This document shows, piece after piece, positions 9,820 through 20,679 of a DNA stretch of 64,000 bases; the first letter of the stretch is position 1; every line of letters starts with the position of its first letter. A model generated the notes under the pieces. That model was not told the origin of the DNA and did no database searches. It worked only from the letters and a program-made list of their open reading frames with translations. The translations under genes were made by a program, and so were the position numbers. The DNA comes from Prorocentrum cordatum (Eukaryota; Sar; Dinophyceae; Prorocentrales; Prorocentraceae): assembly GCA_963575745.1 (NCBI GenBank), contig CAUYUJ010001438.1:1-64000 (forward strand), written 5' to 3'.

Positions 9820-12800
9820 TGCTCGCGCAGTTATCCCGCCTGACCAGGCGCGGCGATTTGCCAAACCCTTGCGGCGGCGATTGCGCTGACTGCGCGGCAA
9901 TGGCTGTCGCGTCGCAGCGGCCGCGCTTGCGCGCGCAGGCTTGCGCGCAGAGCGGCCGACTAGTCTGGCGCACTGGCGCGACCGAGGCGGCCGCGATGGC
10001 GCTAGCTCACTGGGCCCATCCAGCGCGCCGCGCAGGCCACGCTGGCGCGCGGGCTCTCCAGCGCGAATCGGCGACTCGAGTGGGCGCGGTTTCTGGGCGA
10101 CGTCGGCAGCGGCAAACGCGATGATGATAGTAACGATGCTTGCATCAAGGGCGCCGATGACGACGGCAAGGCCAGCGACGGCGCCGATGCTGATCACGCC
10201 GGTGACGATGACGGCGCCAACGTCTCGGCCATGAAAACTTCGGACGATTTCGACCCGCGCGCACTGCCGACGCACCCCCGCCCCCCGAAAACACAGGTGC
10301 ACACTGGCGTTCGAATTCTGTTTCGACGTGCGCGCGCGATAGGTCCGCACGGCGGTGCCTGATGGACGCGCTGAAATTTCGCGGTTAACGCGAGGGTTCG
10401 CGTGCGTGCGCGCGCGGTTATACATATATATATTGAAGACCACGCAGCCGCAACATTGTTGTTTGCGCGCGCGTGCGCGTGCGCGTGCGTTCTTTTGCGC
10501 GCGTGTTTTCCATGTTCATATATATATATATATGTATACACATGTGCGTGTGCATAAATGGTTCCCCCCCCCCTTTCCGGGGCATTGGGTTATATGATGC
10601 GTTTGCGTCGCCGCGCGTGTTTGGCGGATTTCGGCACGCGCGCGGCGACGCGCGCGCGTTGAGTTCGTGCGCTGGTTCGCAGGGGGCCCTGGCATCTCAT
10701 GGTCTTTGATGCGCGGATACGCGCGCATCGTATGATTTGGCAAGGGTGCGAGGGGTCGAAGCAGGGCTTGCGAGCATGATCTGCGTTCACATGGGAAATG
10801 GGTCATTCCCGGAGGATCAGACGTGCGCCGCAGCGCCCCAGGGGGCGATCAGACTGGGGGGCGGGGGGGGGGGGGGCGGGCCCGATTTTTTTTTATGTTT
10901 CCAGGGCGGCCAATTTATGCGCCGCGGCATTCGTCACGCAAGCTGAGCGCTGCAATCTATTCGGGGCAAGCTATGCGGCGCCATCTGTGTTGTGCCAAGC
11001 TACGCGGTGCAATGCGTGCGGCGCATTGCGCATGGCGCGAAATATTCAGCGCGCTCTACGCGCGGCGCAGTCTCGATCTTGGGAGACAAACATGTTTGGC
11101 ACACGCGATGCGGCGCAATCTACGCGGTGCCATTTCCCCTGCCGAAGCCGAAGGTGACAGCTCCACGGTTCGCGCGACCATCCCGCCGGCCCACCCGCCG
11201 TTTGGTTTGCGCGAACCCACGCGGCGGCGATTGCGACGAGTGCTCGGCGTTGGCTGGTGCGTCCCTGCGGCCGCGCAAACCCAGGCACGCTCGCGCGCGC
11301 AGGCCAGCTAGTCTGGCGCGGCCAGCGCGGCCGCGGCAGCGCTGGCCGCCGAGCATTTCCCAGCGGGCGCGTCAGTGCGAGTCGGCGAATTGGGCGGCAG
11401 CGGCCCCGCGGCAACGTCCGCAACGGTAGACGCGACGATGGTGGCGGCGATGCCAGCGACAGTGTTGACGACGACGACGACAGCGAGGCCAGCGACGGCG
11501 CCGACGTCGACCACGCCGGCGACGTTGACGGCGCCCTCGCGTCGGCGATGCAGGTTTTGGAAGGCGCGCGCGCTGCCGACGCGCGAGGGTGGCCTGCGCG
11601 GCATTGTTCGACGCGGATCGCGCCCCGCCCCCCAGGACGCTCGCAAGGGCATTCGAATGGTCGCGACATGCGGCGCGAAAGGCCCGCCTGGTTGATCGTT
11701 TGAACGAAGCAATGGGTTTTCATGCATTCACAGGGGCACGAGCGCAGGGCATTTTTGAGGTCGGACGTCGCAAGACCACGCGCTTTGATCTGTTGTTCGG
11801 GGCACTCAGTTTTGGGCCCCAAGCGGATTCTGATGTTTGCGAAAGATTGCCGCGCTCGCGACGACGCGCGCGCGATTCCGCCCCGTTTTTGTATGCCGGG
11901 GGTTCCTGCCGACAGCGCGCGCGCAAAGGGCTGTCGAACGACTCCGACATGCGCGCGCGAGAGGCGCTAGAAGTTGAATTGCGTGGACACGTTGGGAACA
12001 GAAAAAGAACAAGCTGTTCTCTTACGAAGTCGACATAACCTGAACGCAAGCTTGGTTTTCGAATGTTTGTTGCGCAGCCATGTGCTCGTTCCATCTGTTC
12101 GGGACGCTCGATTTTAAAACCCGGGCGAACACCACTGCTGTTTGAAGAATTGTGGCACCCGCGCGCGACAACGCGCGCATGCGCACTTCGACTACTTGTT
12201 GCAAAGGGTGTTTGAAAACTGATGATCGCTGGTAAACGAGTGCGCGCGCATAACAGGTGTTGCAGAATAGTGGGGGTGGGTGGGGGGGCGGCCTGGCTGG
12301 GATGATGCGAATCCGCATTAAGATGGATGGGCCAGAACCTCATGTACATGGCAATGCGAAAGTGGGGAACCGTTAAGTCCAGGGGGTGCTAGATCCGAAT
12401 ATTTCCTCAAAGGGAATTGATTTCTTTTCGCAGTGAGTTGTCCACACCGCTGCTCGCGCAATTATCCCGCCCACCCACCCGCAACTTGATTTGCAAAACC
12501 CATGCGGCGGCGATTGTGATGAGTACTTGAGGTTGGTTGGTGCATCTCTGCGGCCGCGCAAGTCCGCGCGCATGCTCGCGACCGCAGCGGCCAGCCAGTT
12601 TCGCGCGACCGGCGAGGCCGCGGTGGCGTTGACCGCCGATTTTGGCAGGCACGGTATCATGGCAATGTCGACAACGGCATGCGCGATGACGATGGCAGCG
12701 ATGCTCGCGACGATGACATTGACGCTGGCAAGGCCAGTGACGGCGCCGATGCTCATCACGCCGACGACGACTATGAAGGCGTCTTTGCGTCGGTGACCAG

Positions 12801-13420
12801 GGTTGTGGAGGGAGTTCGACGCGCGCGGCCGACGCGCGAGAGTGGCCCGCGCCCGCGCGAGACACAGATCCCCCCCCCCCCCTCCAGCACACGCGCATGA
12901 CGTCGACGTGCGGCGCGATGGGGCCGCTTCGCAGAATTTAAGGAAACGATTGGAAACCGATGGTTTCATATTCCAGGAATTCGTAGGGGAGCGAGCGCAG
13001 TCACGTTTGAAAAACTGGCGTTGCAAAGCGAAGTGTTTGTCGTATGTTGCCGGGGCGCTCGAAGTTGTCATTCCTACGGAGCGCGATGTTTTTGAAGGAT
13101 GTTGGCATGCGCGCGCAACGACGCGCGCGTGTGCAGCGCGCCTCATTTGTTACAAGGGTTTCTTGCGACAGCACGCGCCCAAAGGGTTACGATCGATTCC
13201 AGCATGCGCGCGCGAGAGGTAGTTCGGTTGAATTGTATGGGAATCTGGAACATTCGTTGTTTTCGTAAGATTTCGCAGAAGCCCGATCGCAAGCTAGTTT
13301 TGCAAAATCCTGTTGCGAAACCATGCGTTCTGTCCATATTTTTCGGGACGCTCGATGTTGAAATCCTTACGGGACATACGGTTGTTGAAAGATTCCCGCA
13401 CGCCTTGGCCTCGTATGGTT
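9820..13420. repeat. Three diverged copies of a ~1.3-kb unit
   Basis: Landmarks recur in order three times: TTATCCCGCC with TTTGCCAAACCC-like (9832, 11190, 12468), CGGCGGCGATTG (9868, 11220, 12504), GCGGCCGCGC (9918, 11268, 12551), GGCCAGCGACGGCGCCGA (10170, 11490, 12732), then a CGCGCGC-rich tail with ATGCGCGCGCGAGAGG in copies 2 and 3 (11950, 13204). Spacing is about 1.35 and 1.28 kb. One + frame keeps an acidic segment of the type ASDGADADHAGDDDG in all three. Confidence 0.65.
10385..10560. repeat. GCGTGC and AT dinucleotide microsatellites
   Basis: Contains TATACATATATATATTG (10419-10436), a GCGCGTGC-rich run (10467-10505) and an AT run (10517-10545), inside the first copy of the 1.3-kb unit. 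Confidence 0.7.
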
Positions 13421-13933
13421 GTGTATAGTTAAAACGAATGCACGGATGAGGACGATTTTCTGTAGAGGATGAGGGGGACGATCTTGGCATGCCCGGGATG
13501 GTACGACCTCGTAGTTCGGATGGACGATGGGGCTGAATCTTTTGCACATTGCAATCTGGAAAAGGGGAGCCCTTCATGTCGGGGGGAGGGTAGATCCTCA
13601 TCATCCGTTAGAGAAGGAATCTCTGTGTGGTGCACTCTTGTGAGTTACGTAGTTCAACGTATGTGGTGCGGCGACGAGGTGGCGGCGACGAGGCGGCGAC
13701 GAGCGGCGACGGGGCGGCGACGGGGCGGCCACAAGCCGGCTGGGGCGGCACACGAGCCCAGTTGCGGCGGCGACGAGCGGCGACGAGGCGGCGACGGGCG
13801 GCGACCAGCGGCGGCTGGGCGGCAACGGGGCGACCACGAGCGCCGGCCCGGGCGGCACACCAGACCATCCTTTCGAAAACGAAACAGTTGACCCTCAGCG
13901 GAAGCACTCTTAATGGACGGTTGCCTCTGTCCA
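13421..13933. repeat. Spacer followed by (CGGCGACGAG)n low-complexity tract
   Basis: 13421-13660 shows nothing. 13665-13865 is built from GGCGACGAGGCGGCGACGAG-like words. Open frames on both strands across it are compositional. Confidence 0.6.
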
Positions 13934-14117
13934 GGCCTCCTGGATGGGGTCGGAGTAGATGGGGTCGGAGGATCGCGTCGCATCGCCGATGCACTGCCGA
14001 TGCGGCTCGATGTGAGGCCCGATTGGCTTCGCGTCGACGTCGCCGATGCATCGACGATGCACCGGCGATGCGGTGCGATCCTCCATCCCCATCTACTCCG
14101 TCCCCATCTAGGAGGCC
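13934..14117. mobile_element. MITE-2 copy 1 (foldback element, ~184 bp)
   Basis: Starts GGCCTCCTGGATGGGGTCGG with AGTAGATGGGGTCGGAGGAT and ends with the inverse, ATCCTCCATCCCCATCTACT with CCGTCCCCATCTAGGAGGCC. The centre has several nested inverted words based on GCATCGCCGATGC. A second copy is at 34698-34911. No transposase or clear target-site duplication. Confidence 0.7.
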
Positions 14118-14378
14118 TCTTCTTTGAGATGGAAGAGCCCATGCGGCGAAAACCGGGCCCATTCGGCAAGGGTCGTTCCTGTTTCCTGCCCTGCTGCACG
14201 GCCGCGCGCCAGGCGCGGCAGGCGCAGTCGTGCAGAACGCGCGCGATGGGCTGTTGTTTCTACGCGCTTCGCCATCCCATGCGCGACACGGGTGGCAGTT
14301 CCTCGCCGCCACGCCCAGACCACCTCGCGTTGTGACAAAAATCACGACGGGAGTTTTTTCGCTATTTTCGGCCTCCAT

Positions 14379-14671
14379 TGGGATGGGCGCGGGGCTTGCT
14401 GAGGGGATAAGGGGGTTCTCAGTGGACGCCAAAGGGGTTATACCTGGCCCAACCTCTCTTATGAGTAGGTTTCACATGCCCTAAGTGGCTTAGAGGGATT
14501 AAAACACTCTGCTAAGTGGGCGGGGCCCATGTAGCCTGGATCCCTAAACCCCCCCTAAGCCTCTTGGGGCAGTAGCAACCCACTAATGAGCTAGGTTAGG
14601 CCAGATATAACCCACCTTGGCATCCACTGATAACCCCCCCTATTCCCTTAGCAACCCCCGCGCCCATCCCA
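14379..14671 (-). mobile_element. MITE-1 copy 1 (full-length foldback element)
   Basis: Bounded by TGGGATGGGCGCGGG and CCCGCGCCCATCCCA. The terminal ~55 bp (including GGGGATAAGGGGGTTCTCAG and GTGGACGCC) reappears inverted at the other end (GGCATCCACTGATAACCCCC). Pairing continues with mismatches through the interior, so the whole element could fold into one long hairpin. Orientation is opposite to copies 2, 3 and 5, judged by which end carries the GCATGTGAAACCC motif. No coding capacity. Confidence 0.85.
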
Positions 14672-14686
14672 GCAGGGGCTTTCGCC

Positions 14687-14790
14687 GGGTCTCGGGACTC
14701 TCAAAAGACCACTCAGGATGAAACATTTGTCTTGGGGAAGGGATCCAGACCTCTTGGGGTCGACGTTCTGACAAAAATCACGACGTCGGG
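14687..14790 (+). repeat. Family K dispersed repeat
   Basis: Contains GGTCTCGGGACTCTCAAAAG, ACTCAGGATGAAACATTTGT, CTTGGGGAAGGGATCCAGAC and TTCTGACAAAAATCACGACG. It shares this order with copies near 18.9, 20.7 (inverted), 35.1, 44.05 and 52.85 kb. Confidence 0.6.
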
Positions 14791-14811
14791 GGTCTTGGGA
14801 GGGGGCGAGCA

Positions 14812-15012
14812 CGGGGCGCGGTCTCCGCAAGTATGCGTTTCACGATTTGCTTGCGCGGCAGGGGTGGCGCTCCCTTGCCGCCGGAAGGGGCACGCACCGG
14901 GTGCGGGCTCCATGCGTTTCGCCTCCCAGGGCGTGGCAGGGGCGGCATGTTCGCGGCACCAGAGGGTGCGCGCACGGGGTGCGGTCCTTGCGCATTTCAA
15001 CGTCCAGGGCGC
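14812..15012. repeat. ~75-bp tandem repeat, about 2.7 copies
   Basis: Copies share GCACGGGGTGCGG, TTGCGCATTTC-like and CAGGGCGTGGCAGGGGCGGC-like words. Too diverged to be coding. Confidence 0.5.
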
Positions 15013-15014
15013 GG

Positions 15015-15180
15015 TACAGTCAGCCTGCATAGCAAGGAGATTGGCAACCTTCCCAGGGTACCCTTGCATCCCTGCTTCCTCGGGTCAATCCTTGGCCACT
15101 TTCGTTTGCCGCGCCCCGCGCGAGAAGCCTCGACATGGGCGTCCAAGGCTTTGCATCCCTACAGCCAGGGCGCGGAAAAA
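15015..15180 (+). repeat. Family L dispersed repeat, copy 1
   Basis: CAGTCAGCCTGCATAGCAAG, then TTCCCAGGGTACCCTTGC, TTTGCCGCGCCCCGC and GGGCGTCCAAGG. The same words occur in order at 21490-21665. Confidence 0.6.
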
Positions 15181-15404
15181 CGAACCCTCTGCGTTGGGGA
15201 GGGGCGCCGTGTTCCTTAATTGTTTCACAGTTTGCCTTCGGTGTTTCTTGGTCTTCGATGGGAAATCGAAGTTTCACCTATGGCAAAAACATTGGCCTCG
15301 TTTCTTATTCGGGGTTCCTGAGGTCAGCGCCCCGACTGTGTCGCGCATCCTTCTGATACGGGCCGACTGGCAGGGCTGGGCTTCCTCGCCGCCCGCGGGG
15401 GTGC

Positions 15405-15475
15405 GGTCTCTCTCTCTCTCTCTCTTTTCTTTTTTCTTCTCTCTCTCTCTCTCTCTGTCGCTCTCTCTTTCTCTC

Positions 15476-15514
<39 letters not shown>

Positions 15515-15525
15515 GCGTTGCACGC
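15405..15525. repeat. (CT)n microsatellite
   Basis: TCTCTCTC runs with occasional TTTTC and GTCGC interruptions. Confidence 0.9.
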
Positions 15526-15671
15526 CCGTTGCGCGGCAAAGGGGGGGACAGCCCTCGCATCAGAGAGGGGTGCGCCGATTTGGGAGACTTCCCTTCGAGG
15601 GCGGGCGAGCCCCTCTGCTCTACAGGCGGGGCACGTGGCTGGGGCGTGCTGCGGGGTGCCCGCACTCCAAC

Positions 15672-16168
15672 GGGGATAGGCGCGGAAGGAGCTAAGGGGA
15701 TATGCAGGACTCATTTCGATTCCCCCGATTCGATTCGATTCGATTTCGATGACTTCCGATTCCGATTCGAGTTGATTTCGGATTCCGATTTGGGCTCAAT
15801 GGAGGCCGATGAGCCTGCCGATTTCTGCCGATTCGATTTCTTCCGACTTGGCTGCCGATTTCTGCCGATCCGATTCATTCCGATCGCCGATCCGATTTAT
15901 CGATTCGATTCCAGGCTCTCGGGTTGTCAGTGGACGCCGCAAGGTGGATTATGTCTGGCCTAGCCTAGTTCGTTAGGTGCCCCAATTGGACTGGGGGGAG
16001 GATAGCGATCCAGTCTAATGGGCCCCGCCGACTCAGCGGAGTTGCTCCTGATCCAATACGACATTCGTGGCATGTGCAACCCATTTATAAGCTAGGTTGG
16101 GCCAGGTATAACCCTTTCGGCGTCCACTGATGACCCCCCTATCCCCTCAGCAACCCCCGCGCCCATCC
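15672..16168 (+). mobile_element. MITE-1 copy 2, split by a CGATT satellite
   Basis: A TIR remnant GGGGATAGGCGCGGAAGGAG with CTAAGGGGATA lies at 15672-15702. The rest of the element (GGGTTGTCAGTGGACGCC onward) resumes at about 15918 and ends CCCGCGCCCATCC at 16168. The 200 bp between them is a GATTC/CGATT-rich repeat listed separately. Confidence 0.7.
15716..15912. repeat. (CGATTC)n-type satellite inside MITE-1 copy 2
   Basis: Irregular repetition of CGATTCGATT, CCGATTTC and TGCCGATTTC. It sits where about 15 bp of the terminal inverted repeat is expected. Confidence 0.8.
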
Positions 16169-16776
16169 AGGAAGTCGCTCCCAAGAGACCTCCAAGAGGG
16201 GCGAGGCTCCTTTAACTGCGCATACGTAAGGCCTCGCGGAGATTGTGCCAGGAGACCCCCAGATGAACTCTGCCAAGGACCTCAGAAACATGCATGCCAA
16301 CACACTCCCTGGTGATCGTTTCCTTATTCATTGTTTTGCCCATCGACGCCGGCCCTCGCACACTCCCCTCTCCTCCCACCCCATGGAGTAGATTGTGGCT
16401 ACTTTGGGCACTCCGCAATGGGCATCCTGTGTTCCATCGACCGCCTGCTTCAAGCAGGTGGAGTCTCCCTCATAGGACGCACTGTGCAAACAGTGTCATT
16501 AAGCAGAGATCCAGAGCCAGACCCCTCCCCTCCCGTCCGCCCAATGTCGAATCACCGAATAAGAGAACCTGCACCCGAAACAATAATTCCTTCTGAAACC
16601 TTCGGGTACTGTCTCGGGACTGTCTGCTGCAGCCCGGGATCCCGCAGGCGGCCACAGAGCAGCAAACATCAAGATCATAGAAACATCAAATGCATCTTGA
16701 TTTCTTTGTTGGGAATTCCTGGGCTGCGTCAGCAGAATTCCGGTCTCTTTCAGCGGAGTTTCTGGGAGAGTTTCTG
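16169..16776. other. Spacer between MITE-1 copies, nothing recognised
   Basis: No repeat family or coding-like frame was recognised. Confidence 0.4.
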
Positions 16777-17068
16777 CTGGGATGGGCGCGGGGGTTGGTA
16801 AGGGGATAGGGGGGTTATCAGTGGATGCCAAGGTGGGTTGTATTTGGCCTAACCTAGCTCATTAGTGGGTTGCTACTGCCCCATGAGGCTTAGGGGGGTT
16901 AGGGATCCAGGCTAAGGGAGCCCCGCCCACTTAGCGGAGTTCTTTAATTCCTCTAAGCAACTTTGGGCATGTGAAACCCACCTATAAGATAAGTTAGGCC
17001 AGGTATAACTTCTTCGGCGTCCACTGAGAACCCCCTTATCCCCTCAGCAAGCCCCGCGCCCATCCCAG
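16777..17068 (+). mobile_element. MITE-1 copy 3 (full-length foldback element)
   Basis: 292 bp from CTGGGATGGGCGCGGGGGTT to CCCCGCGCCCATCCCAG. The reverse complement of the right half aligns with the left half along its entire length (shared GGCCTAACCTA/GGCCTAACTTA, GTGGGTT, GCTTAG and GCCCCGCCC blocks). No open frame and no obvious target-site duplication. Confidence 0.85.
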
Positions 17069-17109
17069 CTCCGGCCCCCTGGGTCCCATGCGGTGCCGAA
17101 GGGGCCCGA

Positions 17110-17180
17110 ATCGAGGAGCCCGATCCCCAGGAGGCACCTCTTCCCGAGGCGTGTTTCGACGGTGCCAGGGCCTGGCGAGG
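17110..17180 (-). repeat. Family K dispersed repeat (inverted copy)
   Basis: On the - strand it reads CCTGGCACCGTCGAAACACG, CCTCGGGAAGAGGTGCC, which aligns with the family K core. Confidence 0.5.
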
Positions 17181-18515
17181 GCCTTTGGAGGCCAAAAGTG
17201 CCCCCAAACCTTGCGTTTTTTTTTGTTTTGCAGCGAGAGGAGGTAGGGGGAGGCAGAGGTGATCAGGCTCGGAGAACAACAAGCAGTTAGGTTCTTCTTA
17301 AAAACGCCCCAGGAATTGTTTAAACTGGGTTGCACGGCGCGAAAATTGACGCAACAGTGTTCTAGCGGTTTTGATCGGTTGCTCCAGTTGTTCCAAAGTT
17401 TTGAAGACCATCGTTGCTCATCATCGTTGTTTTGCTCTTTGGTCGAAGGCTGGTCCTTGTCTCCCCTGCTGCCTTCGCTCCCGCTCGCTCCTGCCGGCGT
17501 TCTTCCCCCGGAGCTAAAAGAGTCCAAACACATTTTGCGACACCGGTGTAACACCTGCCCGAAACAGGCCCGGAGGGCCGACGGCCCCAGGAGGGGCAAC
17601 CGGCCATCGGGCCCGCCAGACTGCGCGCCAGGAGAAGGCCTGCACGCCACAGAGGAGGAGCTGCGGACGCCGTAGACGGCAATGTGAGCGATGCAACCAG
17701 CTGATCTGAACATGCAAAAAAATCGCGGGTGAAAGGGCAAAAGCAGAGAATATTGATTTTGCGTGCTTTGTTTTCTTCTTGTTGGGACAAAGCAAGGCTA
17801 AACAAATGGTTTACGACACGCCGAGTTTAAAAACAGATAACAAACAACGGCAGATGCATATTCATGAGGAACTCAGACAAACGGCACACGCAAACTGTTG
17901 GAGCTCCGCGCGGATACTTTGGATCGGCGCTTAACCCCCTCCCTGGCGCGCGGAGCGCACCAGGGGCGGCGCCGAAGGCGTCGCTAGAGGGGCCCAGCGC
18001 TGATCCCAGAAATCCGCGTGGAGTTCCATAAGTTGTTCTGCTCATGCGCTAGTTGTTCTGCTGCAAGAGGGTCATGATCTTCCAATTTGTTTTAGCATTG
18101 ATCACCAGGAAGAATTTCGAGCACCAGGAAAGTACTTATTTGGGTTTTCACGTGTCGGGTCCTGGGAGGCGACACTCGCTCGACACTGTTTCGATACTTT
18201 TCTGGGTGCTCGAAATTGCTGCTGGGATGTGGCCCTTGAGTACGATGGGAGCAACACAAGAGTGGAGGGGCGTGGGTGGCGCAGCGCGCGAGGGAGGCCC
18301 CGGCGGGGGGGGGAGTGGCGAGGCGCGCCTACCCGCTGGAGGGCGCCTCCTGGACCGCGATGAGGCTCCTGGCAGGCCCGGCCCCGGGGGCGGCGCGGCC
18401 GGGTGGGCACGCAGGGCGGGGGTCGGCGGCGAGCCCCAGGGGGAAGTGAACAGGGGCGGGCCCGGTTTCCACCACCACATACGTTGGAGAGGGGAGGGAG
18501 GTGGAGGAATGAGGG
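17181..18515. other. Intronic spacer, no gene recognised
   Basis: No repeat family beyond a short GC-rich palindromic stretch at 17940-18000 (CTGGCGCGCGGAGCGC, GGCGGCGCCGAAGGCG). Frames in both directions lack motifs. Confidence 0.4.
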
Positions 18516-18516
18516 A

Positions 18517-18566
18517 GGAGAGGAGGAGGAGGAGGAGGAGGAGGAGGAGGAGGAGGAGGAGGAGGA
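18517..18566. repeat. Short (GGA)n tract
   Basis: About 16 GGA units, purines on the + strand. Confidence 0.9.
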
Positions 18567-18881
18567 TCTCCTCCCCCTCCTACTTCTTGTGGTGGCGGTG
18601 GAAAACAAGCCCACCAGACAGGGGCGGGCCTTTTGGCTCGGGAGTCCTCGGACCTTCTGAGAAGTGTTCTAAGCTCCCCGCGAAGGCACGGACAAAAACT
18701 TCCCAAACGGCGCGAGGGATCCTGAGAAGCCCTGCGGCCGTTTTCTGAGAAGGCCTTCTCCTTCTCGCTTCCCCCGCTCGCTCGCCGCCGAGAGGAAGGA
18801 GAGGGGGGTCCCAGACATCCAGCGTCTCGAGAGTCGAGACGGAGGTGGTTGTTTCCTCGTTGTCCGTCTTTCGGGGACTCT

Positions 18882-18960
18882 GCCGGGCCTCGGGACCGTC
18901 ACAACCACTGCTCGGGATGGATAAAGCCGGTCTCGGGGAAGTGGTCGAGAGGTCGGGGGG
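18882..18960 (+). repeat. Family K dispersed repeat
   Basis: GCCGGGCCTCGGGACCGTC, ACTGCTCGGGATGGATAAAG, CCGGTCTCGGGGAAGTGGTC. This is one of the best matches to the family core. Confidence 0.65.
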
Positions 18961-19183
18961 CCCGTTTCCAATATCGAGACGCCAGCTGTTTGAGATGGCG
19001 GCGCCCAAACGGGGGGGGTCGACTACACGTGAGAGTGACCTTTCGCCGGAGAGACTCTTGGTGCGGGCCCACTGGTGTCCCCCGATCGCAGACTGCGATG
19101 CGATAGGTGCGCCTGGTGCGCTTGGGTTTCGCCCCTCCCCCGCGGCTGCCCAACAGCCGTGCACCAAAGGTCAATCTTGCCTA

Positions 19184-19468
19184 CTGGGATGGGCGCGGGG
19201 GTTGCTAAGAGTATAGGGGGTTCTCAGTGGACGCCAAAGGGGTTATACCAGGGCTAACTATGTTATAAGTGGGCTTCACACGCCCCAAGTGGCTTACGGG
19301 GATTAAGCAACTCTGCTAAGTGGGCAGAGCCCACTCAGCCTGGATCCCTAAACCCCCTCATTCAGCATCTTGGGGCAGTAGCAGGCCACTAATGAGCTAG
19401 GTCAGGCCAGATATAACCCACCTTGGTATCCACTGAAAACCCTCCTCAAACCCCCGCGCCCATCCCAG
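19184..19468 (-). mobile_element. MITE-1 copy 4 (full-length foldback element)
   Basis: 285 bp from CTGGGATGGGCGCGGGGGTT to CCCCCGCGCCCATCCCAG, in the same orientation as copy 1 (the TTCACACGCCCCAAGTGGCT end is on the left). A deletion near the right end shortens the inner TIR (AACCCTCCTCAAACCCCC). Confidence 0.85.
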
Positions 19469-19652
19469 CACGCCACCGGTGGCGCTCAACACTGCACACC
19501 CGCGCCTCGGCCCAGACCTCCGACGCCACGTGTGTGCGCTCAGTGGGCCGGGAAGGCCAGCCGTCTGCCTTCTCGAAAGCCCCCCCCCCGCGCCTTCTGA
19601 GAAAGCCGACCCCCTTTCGCGCCGCCTTCGGCTGTACGCAAGAATGACCCTA

Positions 19653-19944
19653 CTGGGATGGGCGCGGGGGTTGCTAAGGGGATAGGGGGTTATCAGTGGA
19701 TGCCAAGGTGGGATATGTCTGGCCTAACCTAGCTCAGTAGTTGGTTGCTACTGCCCCAAGAGGCTTAGGGGGTTTAGGGCTCCAAGCTTGATGGGTTCTG
19801 CCCACTTAGCAGAGTTGCTTAATCACCGTAAGTCGCTTGGGGCATGTGAAGCTCACTCATAAGATAGGTTAGGCCAGATAAACCCCCCTTGGCGTCCACT
19901 GAGAAAAACCCTTATCCCCTTAGCAACCCCCGCGCCCATCTTAG
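19653..19944 (+). mobile_element. MITE-1 copy 5 (full-length foldback element)
   Basis: 292 bp from CTGGGATGGGCGCGGGGGTT to CCCCGCGCCCATCTTAG, only 184 bp from copy 4 and in opposite orientation. Same internal landmarks as copy 3. Confidence 0.85.
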
Positions 19945-20299
19945 TGGAATCTCACATCCTCACTACCTTGAGGACGGCATCTACAATCAAATCGTTTGAC
20001 AAACCACATCGATCTTGTCTCCAACATTCCCCACTGAAGCGTGCCGACTCGCGTTGAGCGATCTGCGACTTCAACTCTGACACTACCGCCCGTCCCGAAC
20101 CGTGGTTGTCGCGTTGACGCTGTTCTCGCGTTCGATGTCAGCCCGATGCCGCATCGGACCGACAGCGAACGAAGTGTGCCGTCGGAAAGCGCCGACTGTT
20201 CAAGCTTGAACGATCCACGCGTCACGGCACGAGCTCATCATAGGGGAGGCAGGGGCTTGTGTGCCAGCCCCCCCCCTTGCCTCGAAGAGCAAGAAGCAG

Positions 20300-20468
20300 C
20301 ACGTGCACGATCCGAGCGCGCGCCGCGCTCGGGGGCCGGAGGCTACCTGCTGCTCTGCGACACCTGGGGCGTGGCCCTGGTGTACGCGGAGCTGCACGCG
20401 TTCTGGGACGGCGTCGCGATGTTCTACGCCTACCAGGAGCTGGGGCGCCTCCGCGCGGCCCAGGGGGA
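20300..20468 (+). CDS. Probable exon C of a dinoflagellate PH-domain protein
   Basis: The + frame encodes GAGGYLLLCDTWGVALVYAE, then LHAFWDGVAMFYAYQEL and GRLRAAQGE, with strong GC3 bias. A GYLL..D....ALVY.ELH...D....+Y..EL pattern is what follows the AIRL.TQSLFP helix in the PH family suggested by exons A and B (the first strands of a second PH-like half). The 3' end is well marked by GAA|GTGAGTGT at 20468/20469. The 5' end is placed after AAGCAG at 20299 by inference. Downstream exons expected to carry the rest of the domain were not found. Confidence 0.6.
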
Positions 20469-20504
20469 AGTGAGTGTAGGTGCAGGCTCCCGTCCTCTCA
20501 CTCT

Positions 20505-20572
20505 CTCTCTCGCGCTCTTTCCCTCTCTCCCCCTCTCTCTCTCTCTTTTTCTCTCTCTCCCTCTCTTCTGAT
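20505..20572. repeat. (CT)n microsatellite in intron 3
   Basis: TCTCTCTCTC runs with CCC and TTTT interruptions, soon after the exon C donor site. Confidence 0.9.
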
Positions 20573-20679
20573 TCACTCCGCCCCCCTTCGTCACCCATCC
20601 CATCCTCTACCTTACCTTCCCTCATCGGCACTTCTATCCCAGCCTCCCTCCATCCCAGCCTCCCTGCCCAGACCCCCGA

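Larger units (their letters stand above)
3002..20299 (+). other. Giant intron 2 of the PH-domain gene (about 17 kb)
   Basis: Between exon B and exon C on the same strand no further coding-like segment of this family was found. The interval is filled with satellites and foldback elements listed separately, including five MITE-1 copies. Calling it one intron rests on exons B and C belonging to the same gene; two truncated genes or a rearrangement remain possible. Confidence 0.4.
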
